Below the pieces are notes generated by a model that worked only from the letters and a program-made list of their open reading frames with translations, searched no databases and was not told where the DNA came from. Shown piece by piece: positions 1 through 8,663 of a stretch of 64,000 nt of DNA; position 1 is the stretch's first letter; the number at the start of each line of letters is the position of its first letter. The stretch comes from Methylomonas sp. (GTDB lineage: Bacteria > Pseudomonadota > Gammaproteobacteria > Methylococcales > Methylomonadaceae), in the NCBI GenBank assembly GCA_026988155.1, contig JALSLW010000068.1, positions 34,255 to 98,254 on the forward strand. Reading direction: 5' to 3'. Position numbers and translations under genes: made by a program.

Positions 1-1
1 T

Positions 2-586
2 GAACAAATTGAAGTGCTGCATAACGTCGTCGAAGCAACTACACCCAATAATGGCTCAACTATTCTGGCTGCAGCTTCCTGGGGAACCATTATCGCAGCA
101 GCATTTGCCGCGCACTACCCTGATCTTGTAGATAAAATGATACTTGGCAGTTTTGGCGCAAAACCTAGCAAAGCTGTTATTGCAGTAATCAGAGAGGGCC
201 AAGGGCTGTTTGATGGCGATAAAACGGATGAAATTGCTCCGCTGATGATAGAGAAATTTGGCCAGCAGATTCCTGATTCACACAAAAAGCAAATGATTTT
301 GCAGTTTAAAGGCATGAGCCGAGAAGATTTTCTCAGCTTTTATGAACATTGCAAATTTGTTGAGCAGGCCACTGATATTGAAGACTTTGTTACGCTGGGA
401 GATATAACGGCCTCCACGCTGATAGTAAGTGGCGAATTTGATGCCATTATTGACATCAGCGATATTGAAGATGCCTCAACCCGAATCCCTGACTGTAAAT
501 TTATAATGATACCGGGAGCAGGTCATTTTCTTCATTGGGAACAGCCAGAGATTCTCTATCATTATAGTGAATTTCTAGCTAGCTAA
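2..586 (+). CDS. RhlA/PhaG-like alpha/beta hydrolase, 5' end cut off by the window
   Basis: The reading frame is open to the left edge, so the true start lies outside; a GTG at 14 is only the first internal start-like codon. The product is an alpha/beta-hydrolase fold protein. The nucleophile elbow is A-A-S-W-G (Ser about 22 counting from the GTG), followed by a line resembling P. aeruginosa RhlA (ASWG, then a SFA/SFG segment about 20 residues on). The acid is probably in SGEFDAIID and the histidine in PGAGHFLHWE near the C-terminus. RhlA joins 3-hydroxyacyl-ACPs into the rhamnolipid lipid moiety and PhaG is a related transacylase; which activity applies here, if either, is inference. The next gene starts 6 bases after this stop, so they are probably cotranscribed. 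Confidence 0.65.
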   Translation, partial: EQIEVLHNVVEATTPNNGSTILAAASWGTIIAAAFAAHYPDLVDKMILGSFGAKPSKAVIAVIREGQGLFDGDKTDEIAPLMIEKFGQQIPDSHKKQMILQFKGMSREDFLSFYEHCKFVEQATDIEDFVTLGDITASTLIVSGEFDAIIDISDIEDASTRIPDCKFIMIPGAGHFLHWEQPEILYHYSEFLAS

Positions 587-591
587 ATATT

Positions 592-1455
592 ATGACAGAA
601 CCTGAACAAAGCACTGCAAGTTTAAATTTCTCTACTGTTGACTCCGTTGCAACTATCAGCCGAAAGGATTTCTCTGATGCCTATTTTACCCCTCTACGGC
701 CGCTGATTATTCAGGATCTTGCAAAATCATGGCCTGCATTAAAAAAGTGGACACCAGGTTTTTTTAGCAAGCAGTATGGAGACAGGCAAGTAAAACTCTA
801 TGACGAAGGCTTTGTTGAGGCTGGTGACAGCTATATGTCCCAGGCAAAATTCATCCCTTTAAGAGAGTTTATAAATGCCATCACAAACACCTCTCAAGAT
901 TTACGTATGTTTCTGTATAACATCAAATCTGAGATTCCCGAGCTAGTTGATGATGTGGTTTTTCCGGATTTGGTCGACGGACTGTCAAAACAGTTTATTT
1001 TTATGTTTTTCGGCTGCAAAGGATCTGTAACGCAAATGCACTTTGATATTGATATGTCACATGTGTTTCATACCGCCATCTTTGGCAGAAAAACAATCAC
1101 CCTGCTCCCCTTTGAACAAGGTAAAAACCTGCACCGCTACCCTTTCACCTGCAGAAGCTATGTCGATGTTCATCAGCCTGATTTTCATCAATACCCCGGA
1201 CTAAAAGAACTGCAGGGCTATCAAGTTGTGCTTGAACCGGGCGAAACACTGTTTATCCCAAGCGGGTACTGGCACCACCTAGTATATGAAGAAGCTTCAT
1301 GTGCAATCTCACTCCGCTGTCCCAGCCAGACATGGCAAGGCAAACTGCATGGTTTTTACAATTTGATTGTTATGCAGTCCATTGATCGCCTGATGAACAA
1401 ATTATCACCACAGCGCTGGTTTGACTGGAAAAAACGGCGGGCTCTTTTAGCATAA
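592..1455 (+). CDS. JmjC/cupin-8 family putative 2-oxoglutarate/Fe(II) oxygenase
   Basis: A 287-residue protein with the cupin_8 (FIH-like JmjC) layout. The iron-binding motif is visible as H150-F-D152 in QMHFDID, and the distal histidine lies in PSGYWHH (H228/H229) after the usual E-P-G-E-T-L-F-I-P strand. Members of this family are Fe(II)/2-oxoglutarate hydroxylases acting on protein or small-molecule side chains; the substrate here is unknown. The ATG at 592 follows the upstream hydrolase stop by only a few bases, which suggests an operon with the RhlA-like gene and hints at lipid or surface-compound modification. No signal peptide is seen. Confidence 0.8.
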   Translation: MTEPEQSTASLNFSTVDSVATISRKDFSDAYFTPLRPLIIQDLAKSWPALKKWTPGFFSKQYGDRQVKLYDEGFVEAGDSYMSQAKFIPLREFINAITNTSQDLRMFLYNIKSEIPELVDDVVFPDLVDGLSKQFIFMFFGCKGSVTQMHFDIDMSHVFHTAIFGRKTITLLPFEQGKNLHRYPFTCRSYVDVHQPDFHQYPGLKELQGYQVVLEPGETLFIPSGYWHHLVYEEASCAISLRCPSQTWQGKLHGFYNLIVMQSIDRLMNKLSPQRWFDWKKRRALLA

Positions 1456-1749
1456 AACGAATACCCCCTCATAATTGGAAGTTTTCAGGATAGCTAGGGA
1501 ATAGCTTTCATTTTCGTAACTACTCCGCATATTGTTATTGGAATAATTGATTGTATTGCCATCTCGACCATCGGGGAAATCTTGATCACCGTATGATGAA
1601 AATCCTAGTGCAAGATTCTTCGTTCCACTTGGAATGACAACTTATGCTGAGTAGTTGTCAGGCCTCATGATTTATGCCCCCCTGTTTTTGTGCAGAGCCA
1701 TGTACAGGGCGACAAGGGAGAGCGGCCCTTACTCGATTAGCCATTTCTA
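1456..1749. other. Intergenic gap without a recognised gene
   Basis: No convincing reading frame on either strand. It contains a segment (about 1600-1640) of the common intergenic type, with TTCGTTCCACTTGGAATGAC, that resembles dispersed noncoding repeat debris. I see no clear terminator for the upstream oxygenase gene. Confidence 0.4.
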
Positions 1750-1785
1750 TTAACCTAAGCATTCAACTGATTTATTTAGGTTTAA
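1750..1785 (-). repeat. 36-bp REP-like palindrome, copy 1
   Basis: An imperfect palindrome whose minus-strand form begins TTAAACCTAAATAAATCAGT and ends GCTTAGGTTAA. The copy at 18542-18577 matches at 33 of 36 positions by eye, and a diverged copy is at 45036-45074. It overlaps the 3' end of the split membrane-protein gene and supplies its last codons and TAA stop (…Lys-Pro-Lys-stop). Confidence 0.65.
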
Positions 1786-2510
1786 GGGAAGAGTTGCTTG
1801 AGTTATTCCTAATCATTTCTATTATTCTAGTTTCAGTATAATTTACAGATTGGTTCTCCCCTAAAATATCCTTGCGTATTTTTATTGTTAAATTACTCAA
1901 TGATTCGTGAATTTTATACATATCGCCAGCAAAGCTTTTATCTTCTGAAATTACTTTGATAACATTCAGAAATGAATGATATTCATCCAATACTTCTGGC
2001 GAGGCAATAATTGACAGCTTGTGAGTGATAAATTGAAGCCTGACAATATCCCTGTCCGCAAATTTTTCCAATATAGACATTTCTTCGATTAAGTCTAATA
2101 ATTGTTGGTAAGTAGATGTTTTAAGATCAATATACCGTATGTTTTGCTCTTTTTCTATTTCAACTGATGTTTGCTTATTTAGTAACAGTGCAGTAATAAG
2201 TATTGTGGCGACTGTTCCTAAAATAATAAGAATAATCTCTTGAGTAAATGGAAAGCTGTCAGTAGCATGGTAAGTATCCAGGTAAAATTAATTTAATAGT
2301 TTTACGCAGGATTTTTTTTCATTTTAGGCCCTGAATAAATAGGCGCATAGCGAGCTACGTAACTATTTATTCAGGGCCTAAAATGGTAAAAAAGACAAGT
2401 AAAAGGTTAAATTAATTTTACTTGGGTACTTATGCATACCTCAGAAAGGCGTATCCCGCAATAAGTGTGAATAAAGAAAGAGTTAAATAGACAATGTTTT
2501 TATCTTTCAA
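1772..2510 (-). pseudogene. Membrane-protein gene split by a MITE-like element
   Basis: A minus-strand gene broken at 2269-2433. The 5' part begins with a TTG at 2510, preceded by AAGG, and encodes one hydrophobic helix (NIVYLTLSLFTLIAGYAF) before running into a stop inside the element. The 3' part reopens beyond the element without an ATG until 2080 and encodes a second hydrophobic helix (IILIILGTVATILITALLL) followed by a helical soluble tail of about 125 residues. Removing the element together with one copy of the flanking GCAT joins the halves in frame through FLRYATDSFPF, giving about 189 residues. I do not recognise the family. The 102-residue frame from the ATG at 2080 could still be made, but it lacks both helices. 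Confidence 0.75.
2269..2433. mobile_element. 165-bp MITE-like element with nested inverted repeats and GCAT target duplication
   Basis: Terminal inverted repeats of about 26 bp start TAAGTAYCCARGTAAAATTA at the left (2271 on) and appear inverted at the right, ending at about 2431. GCAT flanks both sides (2265-2268 and 2434-2437) and fits a 4-bp target duplication. Inside is a perfect 22-bp inverted repeat (2320-2341 and 2364-2385) around the core GCATAGCGAGCTACGT (2345-2360). Between the terminal and internal repeats, one side has ACGCAGG and the other AAAAAGACAAG. There is no coding capacity, so a transposase would have to act in trans. Related ends occur at 39269-39308 and 55235-55259. Confidence 0.8.
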
Positions 2511-2616
2511 GTGAATTTACCTTAATAAACAGCCGTGCTCTGGCAGCAAAACAAAGCCCCAGCTGTTTTTCCCGTTTTAACAGTTTTCTAGAGCGAGATT
2601 TCAATAAAATAAAACT

Positions 2617-2967
2617 TTATTTCATAATTGATTTAATGAAATTTGAAAATATGCTCAGACGGTTAAAAATACATTTGACGAGTTTACCTCCGCTATGTCT
2701 ATAGCGTTTTTTAAGTGCTTTTTTTACCTCCCAAGTACCTTTATAGCCTAATGGAAATACTACCAGGTCACCCGCTTTGAAAGTAACTGAAGGGCCGCCA
2801 CCTTCGGGGGTCATTTCACATTCACCTTCTAAAATAAGTGCTGTTTCTGTAGTAACAAATTCCCATGGGAATACAGACACTTCTTTTTCCCATGTTGGCC
2901 AGTAAGCAACCCCCATTTCTTTTAATCGTGCTTCACTTGGGTTGCTGTCAACTGTAATTTCTTTCAT
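2617..2967 (-). CDS. Small cupin_3 domain protein
   Basis: A 116-residue protein starting MKEITVDSNPSE, with a single cupin barrel of the cupin_3 (DUF861, ureidoglycine-aminohydrolase-like) type: P-W-E-F, E-T-A-L-I-L-E-G-E, then F-K-A-G-D-L-V-V-F-P. The ATG at 2967 is preferred because AGGAATAAC lies directly before it. The frame continues upstream to 3108 and would add a hydrophobic stretch, but that part has no family support. The last 20 or so residues extend past the domain. Such proteins are usually annotated only as cupins, and no substrate can be given. It sits alone beside decayed DNA. Confidence 0.75.
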   Translation of the reverse strand: MKEITVDSNPSEARLKEMGVAYWPTWEKEVSVFPWEFVTTETALILEGECEMTPEGGGPSVTFKAGDLVVFPLGYKGTWEVKKALKKRYRHSGGKLVKCIFNRLSIFSNFIKSIMK

Positions 2968-3247
2968 GTTATTCCTATTGTTGGACGAAGCAGCTATCGA
3001 GGAGAAAAAAGCCGCTACGCCGATAAAATAAAGTGTAACTCCCATTCCCTTCCATTCTCTAAAGAAGGCGATCTGCAAGCTCATCAAGCCGCCAGTGAGG
3101 TTACACACTTATAACACCATCTCTCGAATCAAAATACAACCATTATTATTCTTTCCACTGCAAACATTTGAAACATCAATATCTGCATGCCACCAACCGG
3201 CAAGGTTTTATCTTCTGTGAAACAGAACGGCTTCAGCATTTAGTGAA

Positions 3248-3439
3248 GTGACTCAGTATGAAGCTGTGCTACCCAATCGAAACAGCGAAAAGTTTCTGAT
3301 TCCTGTTTTAGCAGAAATGATTGAAACACTCCCTTTCGCTATTAATGGGTTTCATGCCAATAATTGCTCTGAATATATTAACCGCCAAGCAACCAAACTG
3401 CGACCTCACCACTATCGACTGAAAGCCGTTATGCAGTAG
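3248..3439 (+). pseudogene. IS481-like integrase/transposase remnant
   Basis: A 63-codon frame matching the middle of DDE integrase-type transposases: V-T-Q-Y-E-A-V, a segment rich in I/L and F, then INGFHANNCSEYINRQ. In intact relatives known to me this reads close to GFHSDNGSEYIN, so the second catalytic Asp is replaced by Asn and the conserved Gly by Cys. The frame ends soon after, without the C-terminal third, and there is no N-terminal HTH part upstream. I see no clear terminal repeats, so this is a decayed internal fragment. Confidence 0.65.
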
Positions 3440-3622
3440 AGCCATATATTAATTGAAAAACATTCGATAGTTGCTCCAAATTTAAAAACCCTCTCACTCA
3501 TTTATCTATAATATAGTACACTTCGACTTCCAATAAATTATTAGCAAAAGACTCTGGCAGACTGCAGAAAAATCGTCTAAGGTTACTTTGAGACAATTTA
3601 TTTATTACCATAGGAGAAACAC

Positions 3623-3916
3623 ATGCTAGAGTATGATGAAAAACGTGACTATATTCGAATGGATGTCGATTGTGACATGACCTACAAACTAGCTGATTCG
3701 GACGAAACTAAAACTGGACATTGCACATCACTTAGCGGCGCAGGAGTGTCTTTTCTTGCTGAAAGTTCATACGATGTTGGCTTGGCAATGGAAGTTAATA
3801 TATTGCCTAAAAATTCAGTCACCCCTCCTATGACTGCTTTTATCGAAGTGGTCAGAAGTACAGCTAAAGATGACGGCTCCTTCGAAATCGCAGCTTCAAT
3901 CAAAAGCCTTAAATAA
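3623..3916 (+). CDS. PilZ domain protein, putative c-di-GMP receptor
   Basis: A 97-residue stand-alone PilZ domain. The c-di-GMP motif RxxxR is present as R8-D-Y-I-R12, and the second motif appears as S-L-S-G-A-G, with Ser where Asp or Asn is usual. A good ribosome-binding site (TAGGAGAAAC) precedes the ATG. It probably binds cyclic di-GMP and alters a partner involved in motility, secretion or polysaccharide output. This is consistent with the GGDEF-EAL protein (16763-18556) and the exopolysaccharide locus in this window, but no partner can be named. A TATAAT-like box at 3507-3512 may be its -10. Confidence 0.85.
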   Translation: MLEYDEKRDYIRMDVDCDMTYKLADSDETKTGHCTSLSGAGVSFLAESSYDVGLAMEVNILPKNSVTPPMTAFIEVVRSTAKDDGSFEIAASIKSLK

Positions 3917-3962
3917 CACATTTAATTATCCGAAGATTAAATATTTTTCACAATCATTTAGT

Positions 3963-4367
3963 ATGTACACAATAACAAAAGAGGTTTATTTCTGTTATGG
4001 CCATAGGTTAATGAACCATAAGGGTAAATGTAAGAACCTACATGGCCATAGCGTAAAAGCCTCAATATCCATCCAGCAGGAACAGCTGGATGAACAAGGC
4101 ATGGTCTGTGATTTTTCAGACATAAAAGACCTTGTTGAAAATTATATCAGCCAATACCTGGATCATAATTTCCTGCTGCACAAAGATGACCCTATCATAC
4201 CCATGCTAGAGCAGCAGAATGAGCGTTTCATGGCGATTGATGAGCACCCTACTGCCGAAGTTTTAAGTAAAATGATTTACCAGCATTTAAAGCGGCATGG
4301 ATTAAATGTTGATCAAGTTGTGCTATGGGAAACAGCCAGCGCAAATGCCTGTTACCGAGAAAGTTAA
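3963..4367 (+). CDS. queD: 6-pyruvoyl-tetrahydropterin synthase / QueD family enzyme
   Basis: A 134-residue protein of the PTPS/QueD fold. Zinc ligands are visible as H14 (CYGHRL) and H27, H29 in the motif C23-K-N-L-H-G-H. The expected V-C-D-F-S-D, L-D-H-N-F-L and W-E-T segments follow. QueD converts dihydroneopterin triphosphate to 6-carboxytetrahydropterin in queuosine synthesis; the general PTPS reaction or a paralogous role is also possible, so the symbol is tentative. The start at 3963 is where family similarity begins; an in-frame extension to 3870 overlaps the PilZ gene. The stop lies two bases before the next ATG, so it is translationally coupled to the DUF1249 gene. Confidence 0.8.
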   Translation: MYTITKEVYFCYGHRLMNHKGKCKNLHGHSVKASISIQQEQLDEQGMVCDFSDIKDLVENYISQYLDHNFLLHKDDPIIPMLEQQNERFMAIDEHPTAEVLSKMIYQHLKRHGLNVDQVVLWETASANACYRES

Positions 4368-4369
4368 CT

Positions 4370-4810
4370 ATGAGTTTGGTTCATCCCGTCAATACTTCAC
4401 TATGCCTGGAAAAGCTCTGTGAATCCAATTACCAAAAGCTATTTAGCCTAATTCCTAACTTATGCTCCTTTAGAAAACAGGCAACAGGAGAAACTACCGA
4501 CAAACCAGCCTTGCATTTGACAATAATTGAGCGAACAAAGCACACAATAACAGTTGAGCTGAGTCATAACTTCAATCAGGATCTTAAAGATTTTATGGAA
4601 CCAGCAGTTAAAATAAGAATTTATTTAGATGCAAACCTGGCCGAAGTTTTAAAAGATCATGCAAGACCACAAGTTTCAACTGTTTACAAAAACCCGGCAC
4701 AAAGCGTTGAAATAATGAACTACAAATGGCGCCTCAATTATTTCCTGCAAAAATGGCTGGATCACTGTCTACAAACCAACTATAAATTTCAAAGCACAGG
4801 GATGTGCTGA
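4370..4810 (+). CDS. DUF1249 (YqiB-like) family protein
   Basis: A 146-residue soluble protein fitting the DUF1249/YqiB pattern: an N-terminal C-E-S-N-Y-Q-K-L, a central stretch with M-E-P-A-V-K-I-R-I-Y-L-D-A-N-L-A-E-V, and a C-terminal L-N-Y-F-L-Q-K-W-L-D-H-C-L. The biochemical role of the family is not established. The ATG at 4370 is chosen because it directly follows the upstream stop; an in-frame start at 4325 would overlap the previous gene and has no family support. Confidence 0.8.
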   Translation: MSLVHPVNTSLCLEKLCESNYQKLFSLIPNLCSFRKQATGETTDKPALHLTIIERTKHTITVELSHNFNQDLKDFMEPAVKIRIYLDANLAEVLKDHARPQVSTVYKNPAQSVEIMNYKWRLNYFLQKWLDHCLQTNYKFQSTGMC

Positions 4811-4933
4811 GTTCAGATAATGCAGGAGCAATTACATTTCCACATTCTCTTAATACTAAAAATTTGGCTTGATTAGCAATATAAAGTAGAGTGCTTGTAC
4901 GCATCCAACAAATCAACGCCCCGCATAATACAC

Positions 4934-5821
4934 ATGTTGAAGAAAATAGGCCTTTTTACAGCGCTTGCTCTAGCATTATTATTGTCAGCCTTTTTTTTAG
5001 CTGTATACAATAATAATCAAGAAACCAATAACTTTGATGTAAAAGTCTATAAAACACATTTAGAAAAATCAATTGCCTGGCTAAAGACCAATAAACAAAA
5101 AATTGTTCTTGAGAACAATGCCATGCTCTGGTGGATGATTTATGAATCACACAAAATCAGTCACGACCCAGAATTAGCTGAATTATTAAAATCATATTTT
5201 AATCAGCACCCTAAAATAAAATCTGCCATCTGGGGCCCACTATTTAATGGTCGAAAATACTACTTTATAGATGGCTATTCGTTATCTAACCTCCCTTATT
5301 ACAACCAACATTTTATTTATTCCCTTCATTGCGCCAATGATTTAGCAGAAGAACTCCCTGTTATTGCACAGCAAAATAAATCTGATTTTTGCCTCCACCC
5401 AAACTACTTTTATCGACCTGCGTGCATAACCCACCAGCTAATGGGAATTAATTTTCTAAATCAAAACAGGTGCATTAATATAGCAGAAATTGAAACGGTC
5501 ATAAATGACCTTCAACAAGATATAGTCAAACAGATGACTTGGGATATTCGAGTGGTAGACGTCTATCTCCAGCGGGTTATGATGCTTTTGATAACTGGTG
5601 CACAAGATGAAGTTAAACCGATATGGATACAGCAAATACTTAACCATCAGCTAAGGGATGGCGGATGGGGCAATTTTGATGCGCTTTTCAAGCTATGGGG
5701 GGACAAATCCGTAGGGTTTAGTTCCAGGGTAATATCTATAAGATCGGAGAAAAGTTCATTTCACGCAACTGCACAGGCCCTCTATATTTTGACCTGGTTA
5801 ACACACAGCCGTAACAATTAA
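4934..5821 (+). CDS. Membrane-anchored protein of unknown function, toroid-like C-terminus
   Basis: I do not recognise this 295-residue protein. It starts with a short basic segment and one hydrophobic helix (about residues 7-26), so it is probably anchored to the inner membrane facing the periplasm. The body is helical. Near the C-terminus D242-G-G-W-G, followed later by H-A-T-A-Q-A-L-Y-I-L, resembles the repeat motifs of alpha/alpha-toroid proteins such as terpene cyclases; that link is suggestive only. The ATG at 4934 is preferred for the signal-anchor, though no strong ribosome-binding site precedes it and a TTG at 4895 is in frame. It lies 123 bases after the DUF1249 gene. Confidence 0.65.
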   Translation: MLKKIGLFTALALALLLSAFFLAVYNNNQETNNFDVKVYKTHLEKSIAWLKTNKQKIVLENNAMLWWMIYESHKISHDPELAELLKSYFNQHPKIKSAIWGPLFNGRKYYFIDGYSLSNLPYYNQHFIYSLHCANDLAEELPVIAQQNKSDFCLHPNYFYRPACITHQLMGINFLNQNRCINIAEIETVINDLQQDIVKQMTWDIRVVDVYLQRVMMLLITGAQDEVKPIWIQQILNHQLRDGGWGNFDALFKLWGDKSVGFSSRVISIRSEKSSFHATAQALYILTWLTHSRNN

Positions 5822-5935
5822 CACAAACTGCTAACCGGTTCAAATACCCCTTCTAAAAAACGTTAACCAGATAAATTTTTGTAAATCATACATTTGTTTC
5901 AATACTCCTACCATTAATTAGGAGAGAAATTAAAC

Positions 5936-6202
5936 ATGTGTGGAAAAATGGGAAATAGCGAAATAGATACAATGAAAAATATGATGGCGATGTCCGTCTA
6001 TTATATTATTGCAGATGCCTTTGATATTGATGCAATGGATATTGAACCTAAAGACAGTTTAGAAAACGACCTGCATATGACAGATCAAAGCAAACAGGAG
6101 CTTAATGATTTGGTTATAGATATGTTCAATGGTCAGCGTTTAGACTTCTCAACTATTCGCAATGTACAGGATATTGTTGATCAGGTAGCGCGAGTTCATT
6201 AA
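5936..6202 (+). CDS. Acyl-carrier-like protein lacking the phosphopantetheine serine
   Basis: An 88-residue acidic protein preceded by TTAGGAGAGAAATTAAAC. The pattern follows acyl carrier proteins: helix I (YYIIADAFDIDAMDIEP), loop D-S-L-E-N-D-L, helix II, then a C-terminal helix (VQDIVDQVAR). Where ACPs have D-L-G-x-D-S-L, this protein has D-L-H-M-T-D-Q, so the serine that carries 4'-phosphopantetheine aligns with Asp. It may be a non-acylated structural carrier homologue or a diverged ACP. No ketosynthase or ligase is adjacent, so no pathway can be proposed. Confidence 0.6.
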   Translation: MCGKMGNSEIDTMKNMMAMSVYYIIADAFDIDAMDIEPKDSLENDLHMTDQSKQELNDLVIDMFNGQRLDFSTIRNVQDIVDQVARVH

Positions 6203-6315
6203 TGCGAACTGTCACCTTATTCTTCTTCATAGTCCCTGGCCTCATTGCTTAAGTCAGGAACAAAACTTTATCACCCCAAACTTTCTTGTCGGGAATCCAG
6301 CTTTCAAAATGCATG

Positions 6316-6435
6316 GATTCCTGTCAACAAATTATGAATAGCACGGGATGTTGTCATGATATAAACCCATTCATACTTAATCTCATGGGCCAACTCAGTT
6401 TGTAAATATTCTGCTTTTGTCAGTTTATTATCCGC
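6316..6435 (-). pseudogene. Uma2/DUF820-like endonuclease-fold remnant
   Basis: A 40-codon minus-strand fragment beginning just after the recQ stop reads LTKAEYLQTELAHEIKYEW, then VYIMTTSRAIHN. Uma2 proteins have LTxEEYL, then a K-x-E-Y-V-D-G-E-V-Y-x-M segment and S-x-x-H-N. Here the D-G-E residues between Tyr-Glu-Trp and Val-Tyr are missing and a stop follows soon after, so it is a decayed N-terminal fragment. The assignment rests on pattern recognition of a short piece. Confidence 0.45.
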
Positions 6436-6446
6436 ATGCTTTTGTC

Positions 6447-8543
6447 CTATTCAGTTTTATGCTGAAGATTTGCCCTTACACAGCGCAATACTCCATAACT
6501 GTATGTTTCATCAAACTGTTCAAATAATGGTTTAAGAGAGTTTTTCTGATCTTCCGGCAACTCAATAATTGCATCTTCGATTTGCTTAATTTCATTCTCA
6601 GCCAAGTCTATAACATCATTTAACAGCACCTTGCCATCTTCCAGGGCTTGGGATAAATGGCCGTAGACCGTTGTGGGTTTTAACTCCCGTTTCTCCGCCA
6701 CCTGTTCAACAGTGTAGCCCAGCCTAAATAATGCAAGTGACTCTGCTGCAGTATCAGGTAGCTCCATATTTGAAAAGCCATCCAGCACCTCTAAAAACTT
6801 ATCGCCATACAGCTCCAGTTTCTTCTCCCCCACCCCAGAAATGTAACTCATTTGCTTTAGGTCTGCAGGCTTTTCCTCTATCATTGCCATTAAGGTCGCA
6901 TCATGAAAAATAACAAAGGGCGGTACATCCTGATCATCAGCAATTTCTCGGCGTTTTGCCCGTAAAGCTTCCCATAGCAGACTGTCTTTGCCTTGAGCCA
7001 TCGCTCTTTTCTCTGCCTTGCCACGCTTTCCTTTTGCCGGTGAAATATCTTTACGCAGCATTAAGGTTTCCTCGCCACGTAAAAGAGGTCGGCATTTCCC
7101 TGCCATCTTATATGTATTGAATTCAAAATCCACTTCTACATACCCTTTTGCCACTAATTGCCTAAACACGGATCGCCACTGTTTTTCATCCAGATCTTTT
7201 CCAATGCCAAAAGTTGATTGTTTATCATGACCAAAACTTTTTATACGCTCATCTTCTTTACCCAGTAAAACATTAATCAAGTAATTTACACCAAAACGCT
7301 GTCCTGTTCGCCAGATGCAAGACAATGCCTGCTGGGCTGCAATACTGCCATCCCAAGTTTCAACCGGTTCTAAACAGGTATCGCAATTGCCACAGCCTTC
7401 TTTTAGCTCATCCCCAAAATAACGCAATAAAGCCTGCCTTCTGCAACTCACCAGTTCACATAAAGCCACCATAGAATCAAGCTTATGGGACTCTATTCGT
7501 TTATGCATTTCGTCTGCTTTTGAGTCAGCCAGCATTCTTCGCAAACTGATAACATCTTGCAGGCCATATGCCATCCAGGCATTTGCTGGCTGGCCATCAC
7601 GCCCCGCCCTTCCCGTTTCCTGATAATAGCCTTCTATGCTTTTGGGCAAGTCCAAATGCCCCACAAAGCGCACATTAGGTTTATCTATTCCCATACCAAA
7701 AGCAATAGTGGCAACAATAACAATACCTTCTTCCATTAAGAACCGATGCTGATTTTGCTGTTTAACATTGTTGGATAATCCTGCATGATACGGCAATGCA
7801 TTAATGCCCTTGCCTGCCAGCCATTCAGCAGTGGCTTCTACTTTTTTTCGAGACAGGCAATAAATAATGCCGGCATCTCCCGAGTGTTCAGCTCTAATAA
7901 AATTCAACAGCTGCTGTTTGGCATTTTGCTTTTGAATAATGCGATAGCGAATATTAGGCCGGTCAAAACCACTAATGAATGAATGCGCCTTTTCCAAAGC
8001 CAGGCGCTTGATAATTTCTTCCCTTGTTTTCTCATCAGCCGTTGCAGTTAGAGCTATCCGCGGGATAGTTGGGAAACTTTCATGCAAAAGTGATAGCTGT
8101 AGATAGTCAACCCGAAAATCATGCCCCCATTGTGATACGCAATGCGCCTCATCAATCGCAAACAACGCAATATCAATGCGCTGAAATAAAGATTGCGTCC
8201 AGCTTGAGGTTAGGCGTTCCGGTGCAATATAAAGCAGATCAAGTTCACCCTGCTGCAGCTGATGCTCAACTAAACGTGTCTCATCCATTGATAAGGTTGA
8301 ATTAAGAAACGCAGCTTTAACTCCCAGTTGGTGTAAGGCCGTTACTTGGTCCTGCATTAATGCAATCAAAGGAGAAATAACGATACCGACACCTGAACGA
8401 ACCATAGCAGGGATTTGGTAGCATAAAGATTTACCGCCGCCCGTAGGCATTAAGACCAAGGCATCCTGTCCTGCTATCAATTGCTTAATGATTGTTTCCT
8501 GCTGACCTCTAAAATGATCATAGCCAAATACAGATTTAAGCAC
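6447..8543 (-). CDS. recQ: ATP-dependent DNA helicase RecQ
   Basis: A 698-residue superfamily-2 helicase that unwinds DNA 3' to 5' during recombination and repair. Walker A is MPTGGGKS (K38) and motif II is DEAH in [17 protein letters not shown]. The helicase C part has H-A-G-L and [10 protein letters not shown]. The zinc cluster is C-x-x-x-x-x-C followed by G-C-G-N-C-D-T-C, then come the winged helix, an HRDC domain (about 520-600) and a C-terminal HTH_40-type extension (about 610-695). It is longer than E. coli RecQ because of that extension. The start is a GTG at 8543 with a weak ribosome-binding site; codons upstream to a stop are open but have no ATG. It is divergent from gshA, and the two share the promoter region. 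Confidence 0.93.
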   Translation of the reverse strand: MLKSVFGYDHFRGQQETIIKQLIAGQDALVLMPTGGGKSLCYQIPAMVRSGVGIVISPLIALMQDQVTALHQLGVKAAFLNSTLSMDETRLVEHQLQQGELDLLYIAPERLTSSWTQSLFQRIDIALFAIDEAHCVSQWGHDFRVDYLQLSLLHESFPTIPRIALTATADEKTREEIIKRLALEKAHSFISGFDRPNIRYRIIQKQNAKQQLLNFIRAEHSGDAGIIYCLSRKKVEATAEWLAGKGINALPYHAGLSNNVKQQNQHRFLMEEGIVIVATIAFGMGIDKPNVRFVGHLDLPKSIEGYYQETGRAGRDGQPANAWMAYGLQDVISLRRMLADSKADEMHKRIESHKLDSMVALCELVSCRRQALLRYFGDELKEGCGNCDTCLEPVETWDGSIAAQQALSCIWRTGQRFGVNYLINVLLGKEDERIKSFGHDKQSTFGIGKDLDEKQWRSVFRQLVAKGYVEVDFEFNTYKMAGKCRPLLRGEETLMLRKDISPAKGKRGKAEKRAMAQGKDSLLWEALRAKRREIADDQDVPPFVIFHDATLMAMIEEKPADLKQMSYISGVGEKKLELYGDKFLEVLDGFSNMELPDTAAESLALFRLGYTVEQVAEKRELKPTTVYGHLSQALEDGKVLLNDVIDLAENEIKQIEDAIIELPEDQKNSLKPLFEQFDETYSYGVLRCVRANLQHKTE

Positions 8544-8663
8544 TTTTTCAGACTGCAGTTCACCCTTAGTCCTTTGTTCAGTATTGATAAACTACTCCAA
8601 ATGATATTAACCCATTATAATAGTCGGATTATATCAAGATCAGTTGGGCGACAACGCCTCTTT

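Noticed and set aside
8481..8663. 61-codon N-terminal extension of gshA
   Set aside because: It overlaps the divergent recQ coding region, and the family similarity starts at the ATG at 8664.
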